64,000 nt of DNA from Dehalococcoidales bacterium (GTDB lineage: Bacteria; Chloroflexota; Dehalococcoidia; Dehalococcoidales; UBA2162): NCBI GenBank assembly GCA_030690265.1, contig JAUYHA010000081.1, forward strand, positions 1 to 64,000, written 5' to 3'. The notes below the pieces were generated by a model. That model ran no database searches, was not told the DNA's origin, and saw only the letters and a list, made by a program, of their open reading frames with translations. Both the position numbers and the translations under genes were made by a program. Shown here piece after piece: positions 7,886 through 15,409 of the stretch (within the stretch, counting starts at the first letter, position 1; the number at the start of each line of letters is the position of its first letter).

Positions 7886-8863
7886 TCACTTGATAGTTAT
7901 CCGGCAACTGTGTAGAGGAATTTCTCTCCCTCCCAGGTGGTGTTTGTAGGTCTCATTCCCCCTGAGAAAGTCAAATTTTTTCTTGCCTTTCTGAATACTC
8001 TCCTTGATATAGAGGACTTTGCTCAACAGTCCCACACTCAGGGGATCATACTGCCCGTCATAGCCGCTATTATAGAGATAGATACAATCATTGTAATCGA
8101 AGCACATAACCATCGCCGCAGGTACCGAATCCACCTCGAGGATACCGAGCCGCAGCAGTCCTGCCTCAGCCAGACTATTGGCCAGCGCCCTGAAGAAGAC
8201 TTCCCTCTGTCCGGTCAGGAAAGCCGCCTTGTCTGACCTGCTCTCGGAAAACATCTTCAGGAAAGTATCCATAGCTTTATTAACGGCCTCCCTATCCTCG
8301 ATAATGCGATAATCTATCTTGCCCGCTTCCAGCAATCTCCTCAGCTTGCGTCTCACCTCGTGGCGCTGCTTCGTCGTTAATATAGCCAGGTATTCTTCCC
8401 AGGTAGAGGGTAAAACTACTTCCAGGGAAAAGTCTTCCGGCTGGGAGAAAACCTCATAACCCCGCTCTCTGGCTATGTTTACCAGATGATTTAGCACTGT
8501 AGAATCGGGGCGGAGAGATTTCAGATCCAGATTACTAACACCTTTCTGCTTCAAATCATCGAGCAGGACAGTGAAAAAGTCCCTCTCCAGGCCGGGGGTT
8601 ATCACAAAATCAAGGCAATCACTGACATCCGTACTGCCGAGAAAAGACGCCGTCCCGTCCTTTATCATCAGTGGGGCAATACCAGTGATTTTATCTGCCT
8701 GCCTGACGGCGACCAGATATAGCTCCTCCTCCCCGCCAAAGTTCTGCCACCAGACCTTTACCCAGACCGGCAAAACAAAAAAACAATCCCAGGACAGGCG
8801 GTTCGGCTCAACACCACAGGAGGCCAGGCTATCAAAACTTTCTTGAGTAACGCTATAGCTCAT
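7886..8863 (-). CDS. CelD/BioF2-like GNAT-fold acyltransferase
   Basis: 325 residues. The middle and C-terminal part (about 150-300) resembles the Acetyltransf_6 (CelD/BcsL, FemAB-related) domain: a basic RHEVRRKLRRL segment near 184-194, then the DYNDCIYLYNSGYD region and KKKFDFLRGNETYKHHLG near the end. Members transfer acyl or aminoacyl groups; the substrate here is unknown. It lies upstream of the MshA-like gene on the same strand, separated by a palindromic repeat. The ATG has no ribosome site but a TATAAT ends 7 bases upstream, so the mRNA may be leaderless. Confidence 0.75.
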   Translation of the reverse strand: MSYSVTQESFDSLASCGVEPNRLSWDCFFVLPVWVKVWWQNFGGEEELYLVAVRQADKITGIAPLMIKDGTASFLGSTDVSDCLDFVITPGLERDFFTVLLDDLKQKGVSNLDLKSLRPDSTVLNHLVNIARERGYEVFSQPEDFSLEVVLPSTWEEYLAILTTKQRHEVRRKLRRLLEAGKIDYRIIEDREAVNKAMDTFLKMFSESRSDKAAFLTGQREVFFRALANSLAEAGLLRLGILEVDSVPAAMVMCFDYNDCIYLYNSGYDGQYDPLSVGLLSKVLYIKESIQKGKKKFDFLRGNETYKHHLGGREIPLHSCRITIK

Positions 8864-8870
8864 CTATATA

Positions 8871-8876
8871 ATTATA
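8871..8876 (-). promoter_or_regulatory. -10 element of a possibly leaderless gene
   Basis: On the minus strand a TATAAT hexamer (plus-strand ATTATA) ends 7 bases before the ATG at 8863. Initiation 6-7 bases downstream of the hexamer would fall at or next to the A of the start codon. No good -35 hexamer is visible, and no Shine-Dalgarno sequence exists. Confidence 0.4.
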
Positions 8877-8925
8877 CAGTCTAGCACTTTATTATTACCC
8901 AATCAAACAACCGCTACAAAGGAAA

Positions 8926-9116
8926 ACCAAATCCTAATATCTAAACTCCAAACAAATTCAAATTTCCCAAGCTCAAATGCCAAAAATTTGAACTTTGGAT
9001 TTTGTCATTTGGATTTATTTAGTATGGGAATTTCGTGCTTAGTGCTTTCCCTCCCCGCAGAAGGGCCGACCGGATTCCGGCTGGAGTTTATCCCGTACCT
9101 GATACGGGGCCGGAAT
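8926..9116. repeat. Two dispersed repeats in the intergenic gap
   Basis: The 351-base gap 8864-9214 holds no gene. Bases 8926-9016 are an AT-rich repeat whose reverse complement resembles 59940-60055; a 23-bp core (8994-9016) is identical to 59958-59980 inverted. Bases 9072-9116 are the exact inverted copy of the 45-bp module at 11-55. A short frame at 8988-9233 is composed of these repeats and is not a gene. Confidence 0.75.
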
Positions 9117-9214
9117 GACATTTCCTCTTTTCGGAACAACTCTTTACTACTTACCGTCCGCTGGATTACAATGTGTTTAAAGAATTTGCAGATGTTTAAG
9201 GAGAACTGGTTATT

Positions 9215-9724
9215 ATGGAAGTTAAAGAACTGATAGTGAGGTCACTAGAGCAGAGCCAGAGGTATCTGACCAATGCGCTGGACGGGCTGACTCAAGAGGA
9301 AGCTGCCTGGAGCCCCACCCCCGAGTGCAACAGCATCGCCTTTACTCTCTGGCACACGGTCCGGGTAGAAGACCGCAATATCAACCGTGTTATTCAGAAC
9401 CTGACAGAACTATACGAGGCAGAGGGCTGGCAGGAGAAACTGGGCACCCCGGCTCAGGAAAGCGGCGGCAGATATACTCTGGAGCAGCTCCAGGCCTGGC
9501 CGGTGCCGAAACTGGAGACCACCCAGGAATACGCAAAATCGGTTCGCGAGAAGACGCTGGCTTTCCTTGAATCCGTCACTCCTGAGAAACTGGCGGAGGT
9601 GCCTTCTCCAGAGCGCCCTTCTGATTCGGTAGCTGCCATCCTGGGCCGCATAAGCACCGAGATAGCCATGCATGTTGGGCAGATTGCCTATCTCCGCGGC
9701 ATTAAACGGGGACTGAACAAGTAG
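9215..9724 (+). CDS. DinB-like four-helix metal protein
   Basis: 169 residues, DinB_2/YfiT-like superfamily. Members include thiol-dependent S-transferases that use mycothiol or bacillithiol, and many of unknown function. Visible metal-ligand candidates are H47 in TLWHTVRVEDRN and H153 in AMHVGQIAYLRG. The third ligand is unclear, with E149 the nearest candidate. AAGGAG lies 11 bases before the ATG. Its position beside MshA-, PIG-L- and MshD-like genes supports, without proving, a thiol-transferase role. The stop lies 6 bases from the converging STT3-like gene. Confidence 0.85.
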   Translation: MEVKELIVRSLEQSQRYLTNALDGLTQEEAAWSPTPECNSIAFTLWHTVRVEDRNINRVIQNLTELYEAEGWQEKLGTPAQESGGRYTLEQLQAWPVPKLETTQEYAKSVREKTLAFLESVTPEKLAEVPSPERPSDSVAAILGRISTEIAMHVGQIAYLRGIKRGLNK

Positions 9725-9730
9725 CGGCCT

Positions 9731-12061
9731 TCACTCTATGTATTCAAAGATTTTTAGCGCCGGCATTGCCCCCACCCCCGGCAGCATTACCGGCTCATCC
9801 GAGCTATAAATCAGTTTGTAATGTTCCAGAGCTTCGAGAGGCACAGGACTGACCATCGGGTTATCACTTACTATTTCAAAATCAGGCGATTCCTGCTCTG
9901 AGATATAGCCAACCGCTTCTTCATAGCTATTGAATGTTCTGTCGCTGGTGATTATTTTAAAGACTCTGCCGCTTTTGTCCGGCCGTTCCTCGTAGGAGAT
10001 TACCCGGGTGCTTTCGGGAGTCACTGCCCTGCCATCAAAGTTATACAGCCTGACAGCCAGCGAGCGGTAGTATTCCGGGTGGACAAGGATAACCGCTTTC
10101 AGCGTCTGGTTTTCCTGCGGCAAGAGATAAACATCGTCAAAATAATCTCGCGGGTCCTCTCCTCCCCAGGTAACAATTGCCCAGAATTTACTGAGAGCCG
10201 TCTCATAATCAACAATTACATAAGCCGAGCCCAGTTTCTGGACTATCTCACTAGCTGATTTTTCATCCTTGGAGAGAAAAAAAGAAGCTACATCAGTAAC
10301 AGCCCCGGGACCCTGGCTGGGGTTAGCATTGGGCAGGCGGTGGGCAATACGGCTAATCCAGTAGCCGTAATCCCACCAGGCAAGCACCCCGTAAGCAGAT
10401 TCAGGATATTGAAAACCTCCACCTGATGAAGACAATAGCGCGTAATAAGCATCAGGGTCACCCAGAGGCTCAGGAGTATTTTCTTTTAGCCATCTAAGAG
10501 AGCTGACCCAGGCATCGCTGGGGGCGAAACGCACTGCACTGGCCGTAACAATTGCCGGTTCAATATTCCAGAAGAAAACACCAAAGAAAATAATAATCAG
10601 AGCAAATACAATAACGGCGGCACGGGAGGCAGTAATACGAAGTTCCTCCTTTTTCCGCCTGACTCTTTCCCCTACTGCTGCTCTGGCAGACTGCACCTCT
10701 TCAGTCGTCTTAAGTCCAGCCCATTCCAGGATTCTCCAGGAGAAGTAGCCAGTAAGCAGAGCCACATTAACGGCAAAGTAGATAGCAAAGCGGCGCTGTC
10801 CGAGAGTAGCCGCCAGTATTATCAGACTCCACACTATCAAAAGAGTTTTATCGCCGCTGCCTTCTTTGATAACAAGGTAGATGAGTATGAGCAGGGAAAG
10901 GAAACTGAGGAAAAAACCGGTAGTAAAATTGCCCCAGGCAATGGCAAAGGGATTGCCGTAACTGGAACTGATAAAGGGCTGCATTTCTATGGTGGTAAGC
11001 TGAGCACCTGTCGGATGGAAAATTCGAAATGCTTCCAGCATCGACCTGAGCAGGTTTGGGCTAACGAGATAAAAGATTCCCACCCCGGCCAGCCCAAGCC
11101 CGAGCAGAGCTAACGGATAGTAAACTGGCTTTATCTTTTTACTCGCCATTAACCAGGAAAGGCCGCCCAGGACCAGCGGCATAAGCAAAGCAATAAGTAA
11201 AGAATTCAGATAAAGGGTGCTTACCGAAACCAGTAAAGATATGAGCAGGGTAATAGAGAAGAACATAAGGCCAACCAGGCAGAGATAGTCAGTAGACTTG
11301 TGCTTTAGATGGTCGATGATAAACTGTATGACAAAATAGACGAAAGTTATAAAGACAAAGAGAAGTGCTCCCAGCCAGGTGAAGATATAAATGCCGAGGA
11401 AGGTAGCGGCAAGCATGCTATAGATAACCGGTTTCCTCAGCACCGCCCAGTCTCGATTCTTAAGATGGTTGAAGGTCAACTGATTCTGGCTCCCCGTTTT
11501 GATAGCCAGAATCAAAAAGAGCATGGTTAGACTGGTAAAGAGAACATTGGCAATGTCATAGTCAGTAAAACCCAATATAGACCGCCCCATAAACTCGCCG
11601 GGTAATATAGCCAGCAGAGCGGCCGAAAGCAGACCAGCCCAGCGGCCGAACAGCACTTTGCCGATGAAATAAACAGGGATAACATTCAGAGCACCCAGAA
11701 CTGCCGGGAAAAAGACACCTACGACATCGACAGTATGCTGGGTTGGAGAACCCAGGCCAATCATCCAGCTCGTAGCAGCAAGAACCCAGATAAAGAAACG
11801 GATGACAACCTCACCCGGAGCTCCGGGATAAATAAAGTATGGGTCAAATTGCATATGATGGGGAAAATTGTGAACGAGATTATCAACATAACGCATGTGA
11901 TAGTAGGCATCAGCGCTGGCAAACTTTATCCAGTCACCAACAAAGATTTTGTCGTAGGGAGGGAAAACACGAAGGAAAAGAGCCAGGGCAAAGAACAGAG
12001 CCACCAGTAAGCCACTGAAGACTGCCGGCGAGAATCTAAACTTAGTCAATCGGAGAACCAC
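9731..12061 (-). CDS. STT3/AglB-like oligosaccharyltransferase
   Basis: 776 residues: about a dozen membrane segments in the N-terminal two thirds, then a soluble C-terminal domain. STT3/PglB/AglB enzymes move a glycan from a polyprenyl carrier to asparagine. Key motifs are SADAYYHMR with D51 (first acidic catalytic motif), GRSILGFTDYD (second acidic motif) and the hallmark WWDYG at residues 562-566. The first loop and the TDYD motif look archaeal (AglB) more than Campylobacter PglB. The start is a GTG with AGGTG upstream. It faces a large glycan gene run across a small regulator. STT3 homologues are uncommon in bacteria, so acquisition from archaea is plausible but unproven. Confidence 0.92.
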   Translation of the reverse strand: MVLRLTKFRFSPAVFSGLLVALFFALALFLRVFPPYDKIFVGDWIKFASADAYYHMRYVDNLVHNFPHHMQFDPYFIYPGAPGEVVIRFFIWVLAATSWMIGLGSPTQHTVDVVGVFFPAVLGALNVIPVYFIGKVLFGRWAGLLSAALLAILPGEFMGRSILGFTDYDIANVLFTSLTMLFLILAIKTGSQNQLTFNHLKNRDWAVLRKPVIYSMLAATFLGIYIFTWLGALLFVFITFVYFVIQFIIDHLKHKSTDYLCLVGLMFFSITLLISLLVSVSTLYLNSLLIALLMPLVLGGLSWLMASKKIKPVYYPLALLGLGLAGVGIFYLVSPNLLRSMLEAFRIFHPTGAQLTTIEMQPFISSSYGNPFAIAWGNFTTGFFLSFLSLLILIYLVIKEGSGDKTLLIVWSLIILAATLGQRRFAIYFAVNVALLTGYFSWRILEWAGLKTTEEVQSARAAVGERVRRKKEELRITASRAAVIVFALIIIFFGVFFWNIEPAIVTASAVRFAPSDAWVSSLRWLKENTPEPLGDPDAYYALLSSSGGGFQYPESAYGVLAWWDYGYWISRIAHRLPNANPSQGPGAVTDVASFFLSKDEKSASEIVQKLGSAYVIVDYETALSKFWAIVTWGGEDPRDYFDDVYLLPQENQTLKAVILVHPEYYRSLAVRLYNFDGRAVTPESTRVISYEERPDKSGRVFKIITSDRTFNSYEEAVGYISEQESPDFEIVSDNPMVSPVPLEALEHYKLIYSSDEPVMLPGVGAMPALKIFEYIE

Positions 12062-12171
12062 CGGTTATACACCTGTGTCATAGCTCTGGATAAGTATTAC
12101 ACAGTGGCTTGTCTTTGGCAAGAGCTGCCTGATTGAACAAATTTGCCAGTTGTCTCTTTTAACTACTTTTA

Positions 12172-12201
12172 TTGACAATTGTCATCACCATAATATATAA
12201 T
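12172..12201 (+). promoter_or_regulatory. Consensus promoter with palindromic operator
   Basis: Perfect -35 TTGACA (12172-12177) and -10 TATAAT (12196-12201) are separated by 18 bases. The 12-bp perfect palindrome TGACAATTGTCA (12173-12184) overlaps the -35. It is the likely operator of the XRE protein encoded just downstream. Nearly the same 13-mer, TTGACAATTG followed by GCA, precedes the second XRE gene near 58.34 kb. Confidence 0.75.
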
Positions 12202-12252
12202 GGCAGGTGCAGTATTAAATACAACTTTCTTTACTATGTCTCTTGGGGTATA

Positions 12253-12444
12253 ATGAAACAATTCAAGGAAAAGGTAAAGGCACTAAGAGTAAAGAGGGGC
12301 TGGTCACAGGAGGACCTGGCACGAGAAGTGGAGGTCAGTCTCTCCACAATCCAGCGCTGGGAAGCCAGAGGGGCTAATCCTACGCGTCTTGCCCGCCGGG
12401 AGCTCAAGCGACTATTTAATGAGGCTGGAATTGAAAATGAATAA
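12253..12444 (+). CDS. Small XRE-family HTH regulator
   Basis: 63 residues from the ATG at 12253. It is a single Cro/C1-type helix-turn-helix: RVKRGWSQEDLAREVEVSLS then TIQRWEARGANPT, with recognition helix around SLSTIQRWE. The upstream in-frame extension to 12172 would start inside the promoter, so I reject it. It probably represses its own promoter through the overlapping palindrome, and may act on the diverging STT3-like gene or on the glycan genes that follow 11 bases downstream. Confidence 0.85.
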   Translation: MKQFKEKVKALRVKRGWSQEDLAREVEVSLSTIQRWEARGANPTRLARRELKRLFNEAGIENE

Positions 12445-12455
12445 GATGAGAAGTA

Positions 12456-13346
12456 ATGGAACAATCTACTAAGCAGGATAGTGCTAGAGTGGCGGCGGCG
12501 ATTCCCGCCTTCAATGAAGAGGAATATATTGGCACCATTGTGCTTAAGACCAGGCAGTATGTGAATGAAGTTATTGTCGTCGACGACGGCAGCACTGACC
12601 AGACAGCAAAAGTTGCCAGGCTTGCCGGAGCTACTGTAGTTCAGCACCCCCGGAACAAGGGTTACGGCGCCAGCATCCAAACACTCCTGGCTGAGGCAAA
12701 GAAAAAAGACATCAACATCCTCGTGCTCCTCGACGCTGACTCTCAGCACAATCCCGACGAAATCCCTGAGCTCATCAAGCCTATCGCAGAAGGTTTTGAC
12801 CTCGTTATCGGGTCACGGGAACACCAAGCCGCCAATATACCTCTTTACCGCCGCACCGGGCAGAAGGTGATTTCCTATTTCTCAGCCATCCTCTCAGGAA
12901 AGAAGCTATACGACTCTGAAAGCGGTTTCAGAGTTTTTTCTAAGAAAGCGATAGCCTCACTGGAGCTAAGAGAAAACGGTATGTCAGCATCGGCGGAAAC
13001 TATAGCTGAAGCGGCTGAAAAGGGCCTCAAAATCACCGAGATACCGATTTCAATTAAATACACCAGGGACAGTTCAACCCTGAACCCGATAGTACACGGC
13101 CTGCAAGTCCTGGGGGGCATCATTATCATGATTTCAGAAAAAAGACCCCTCTTTTTCTTCGGACTGGGGGGTATCCTCCTCATTATCCTTGGCCTTCTTG
13201 CCGGTATTATGGCTCTGATTATCGTATTTGAGGGGGGTGGAGCAGTCACAGGCTATGCTCTGGTATCACTCTTATTACTTGTCATTGGCGTAATCAGTGT
13301 AGTCACCGGAATAATATTAAATGTGTTAATCAGCTGGAAGGGCTAA
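12456..13346 (+). CDS. GT2 polyprenyl-phosphate hexose synthase-like
   Basis: 296 residues: a GT-A domain followed by two C-terminal membrane helices (about 226-250 and 262-285). Motifs are AIPAFNEEEYI at 15-25, VVDDGSTD at 41-48 and LLDADSQHNPDEI at 91-103. This is the arrangement of dolichol/undecaprenyl-phosphate mannose or glucose synthases, which charge a lipid carrier on the cytoplasmic face. It stands next to the STT3-like gene. A related enzyme is at 30291-31160. The ATG has only a weak GAGAAG site, consistent with coupling to the regulator 11 bases upstream. Confidence 0.85.
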   Translation: MEQSTKQDSARVAAAIPAFNEEEYIGTIVLKTRQYVNEVIVVDDGSTDQTAKVARLAGATVVQHPRNKGYGASIQTLLAEAKKKDINILVLLDADSQHNPDEIPELIKPIAEGFDLVIGSREHQAANIPLYRRTGQKVISYFSAILSGKKLYDSESGFRVFSKKAIASLELRENGMSASAETIAEAAEKGLKITEIPISIKYTRDSSTLNPIVHGLQVLGGIIIMISEKRPLFFFGLGGILLIILGLLAGIMALIIVFEGGGAVTGYALVSLLLLVIGVISVVTGIILNVLISWKG

Positions 13347-13367
13347 AGCTTAGAGGCTGTCTGAAAA

Positions 13368-13390
13368 TGTCATTCTGAGCGCAGAGCAGG
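13368..13390. repeat. Truncated MITE-like repeat end
   Basis: TGTCATTCTGAG (13368-13379) matches the inverted end of the element at 7727-7867. Only one terminus is present, immediately upstream of wecB; the fragment may contribute the GCAGGGG that serves as ribosome site for the ATG at 13397. Confidence 0.5.
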
Positions 13391-13396
13391 GGTAAA

Positions 13397-14479
13397 ATGC
13401 TACCAAAGATTGCCGTAACCCTTGGTACCCGACCGGAAATAATCAAAATGGCACCGGTCATAAGGGAACTAAAAATAAGAGAGGCTGATTTCTTCATCCT
13501 CCATACCGGCCAGCACTACTCGTATAACCTGGACGGAGTTTTCTTTGAACAACTGAAGCTTCCTCAGGCTAAATACAATATAGAGGCTGGCTCCGACTCC
13601 CACGCCGAACAAACGGCTAAGATACTGGTTGGTGTAGAGAAGGTCCTTAAGAAAGAAAAAGCGGAAATTGTTCTGGTTGAAGGTGATACGAACTCTGTCC
13701 TCGCCGCCGCCCTGGCTGCCGCCAAACTTCATATTGAGATAGGCCATATCGAGGCCGGTTTGAGAAGCTGTGATAGAAATATGCCCGAGGAGATTAACCG
13801 GGTGCTGACCGACCACTGCTCTGATTATCTCTTCGCCCCCACTGAAAAAGCCAGGGCAACCCTGCTGAATGAAGGCATTCCTGAAACCAGGATTTTTGTC
13901 ACCGGCAATACCATTGTTGATGCCGTTCATCAGAACCTGAATATAGCCGGAGAAAAAAGCAATATCCTGGATACACTGGGTGTTGAAACCGGGAAATACT
14001 TTCTGGTAACCCTCCACCGTCAGGAAAATGTCGACAATGAGACAAGATTTGCTTCAATACTAAAGGGACTGGACAAAGTAGCCGCTGATTTTAACCTGCC
14101 GCTAATCTATCCCATCCATCCCCACTCCCGAAAAAAGATGAGCGAGTTTAAATTGAAAGCACCGAGCCTTATCCGGATTGAGCCTCTGGATTTCTTCGAC
14201 TTTCTACAGCTGGAAAGCAATGCCCGGCTCATCCTGACCGATTCCGGCGGTGTTCAGGAAGAAGCCTGCATCCTGAAAGTTCCCTGCGTTACCCTGAGAG
14301 ACAATACGGAAAGACCGGAAACAATCGAGGTTGGTGCCAACATTCTGGCGGGCACTTCAGCAGTTAACATACCTGAGTGTACCCGAAAGATGCTTGACAG
14401 AGAAAACGACTGGCAAAACCCTTTCGGCGATGGAACAGCCGGAGAAAGGATAGTCAGCATCATAACAAGGAGAGGTTGA
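13397..14479 (+). CDS. wecB: UDP-N-acetylglucosamine 2-epimerase (non-hydrolysing)
   Basis: 360 residues, typical length. The enzyme interconverts UDP-GlcNAc and UDP-ManNAc. Residues matching the E. coli active site are visible: D97 in EGDTNS, E119 in HIEAGLRS, E131 in MPEEINR and H207 in LHRQENVD. The C-terminal TDSGGVQEEACIL and RDNTERPE segments bind UDP. It supplies ManNAc for the glycan. A UDP-GlcNAc/ManNAc-type dehydrogenase is encoded at 39286-40542, so together they could give UDP-ManNAcA. Its stop overlaps the next start by one base. Confidence 0.94.
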   Translation: MLPKIAVTLGTRPEIIKMAPVIRELKIREADFFILHTGQHYSYNLDGVFFEQLKLPQAKYNIEAGSDSHAEQTAKILVGVEKVLKKEKAEIVLVEGDTNSVLAAALAAAKLHIEIGHIEAGLRSCDRNMPEEINRVLTDHCSDYLFAPTEKARATLLNEGIPETRIFVTGNTIVDAVHQNLNIAGEKSNILDTLGVETGKYFLVTLHRQENVDNETRFASILKGLDKVAADFNLPLIYPIHPHSRKKMSEFKLKAPSLIRIEPLDFFDFLQLESNARLILTDSGGVQEEACILKVPCVTLRDNTERPETIEVGANILAGTSAVNIPECTRKMLDRENDWQNPFGDGTAGERIVSIITRRG

Positions 14480-15396
14480 TGCCTAAGATACTGGTTACTG
14501 GCGGGTTGGGCTTTATCGGTTCCAACCTTATCCCCGAACTCAAGAAACGAGGGCATGAAGTCTGGGTCTGTGACCTCATGCAATCGCATCGAGCGAGATA
14601 TACTCGCTGTGATGTTAGCCAATACCGTCAGGTCGAGCGTCTTTTTAGCGAGCACGAATTTGACTATGTTTATCACCTTGCCGCCGAATACGGCCGCTGG
14701 AATGGAGAAGATTATTACGAAAATCTCTGGCTTACCAATGCCATCGGCACCAAAAACCTGTTAAGAATCCAGGAAAAGGAAAAATTCAGGATGATATTCT
14801 TCTCCAGCGCCGAGGTCTACGGCGATTATGATGGTAAAATGAGTGAAGATGTGATGGACAAAGTGCCTATAAAGCAGATGAACGACTATGCCCTGACCAA
14901 GTGGGTGGGAGAACTCCAGGTGCTGAACTCAATGGCTATGTTCGGCACGGAGACGGTCAGGGTCCGCCCTGTCAATGCCTACGGCCCCCACGAACACTAC
15001 AGCCCTTACCGGGGTGTTATCCCCGCCTTTATCTATAAAGCCCTGAGAGACGAACCCTATACCGTCTACCTTGGCCACAAGCGCATCTTCGACTATGTTG
15101 AGGATACCTGCCGCACTTTCGCTAACATCGTTGACAACTTCAAACCGGGGGAAGTCTACAATGTCGGCGGTAAAGAAGAATGGGAGCACGATATTAAGTA
15201 TGTCTCCGACCTCATCCTGAAGTGCCTGGGCAAAGACGACTCCAGAGTTACCTATAAAGAGGCAGAGCCTTTTACCACCCGGGTGAAGCACATGGACTTC
15301 TCCAAAATAAGAAGAGATTTAAACCACGACCCCCAAGTTCCCCTGGAAAAGGGAATACCCAAAACTATTGAGTGGATGCAGAAAATTTACGGCTGA
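14479..15396 (+). CDS. NAD-dependent sugar epimerase/dehydratase (SDR)
   Basis: 305 residues from the ATG at 14479, which overlaps the wecB stop by one base (TGATG); a TTG three bases earlier is less likely. Extended SDR: NAD motif GGLGFIGSN at residues 8-16 and catalytic YALTK near 135-139 preceded by FFSSAEVYG. The substrate cannot be read off; homologues act on UDP-, GDP- or dTDP-hexoses. The short active-site prelude AAEYGRWNGEDYYENLW differs from the common GalE/RmlB pattern, so a specialised activity is possible. Confidence 0.85.
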   Translation: MPKILVTGGLGFIGSNLIPELKKRGHEVWVCDLMQSHRARYTRCDVSQYRQVERLFSEHEFDYVYHLAAEYGRWNGEDYYENLWLTNAIGTKNLLRIQEKEKFRMIFFSSAEVYGDYDGKMSEDVMDKVPIKQMNDYALTKWVGELQVLNSMAMFGTETVRVRPVNAYGPHEHYSPYRGVIPAFIYKALRDEPYTVYLGHKRIFDYVEDTCRTFANIVDNFKPGEVYNVGGKEEWEHDIKYVSDLILKCLGKDDSRVTYKEAEPFTTRVKHMDFSKIRRDLNHDPQVPLEKGIPKTIEWMQKIYG

Positions 15397-15409
15397 AATA
15401 TAACAAGTA

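Noticed and set aside
8988-9233. 81-codon frame before the DinB gene
   Set aside because: It is made of two dispersed repeats and overlaps the DinB start.
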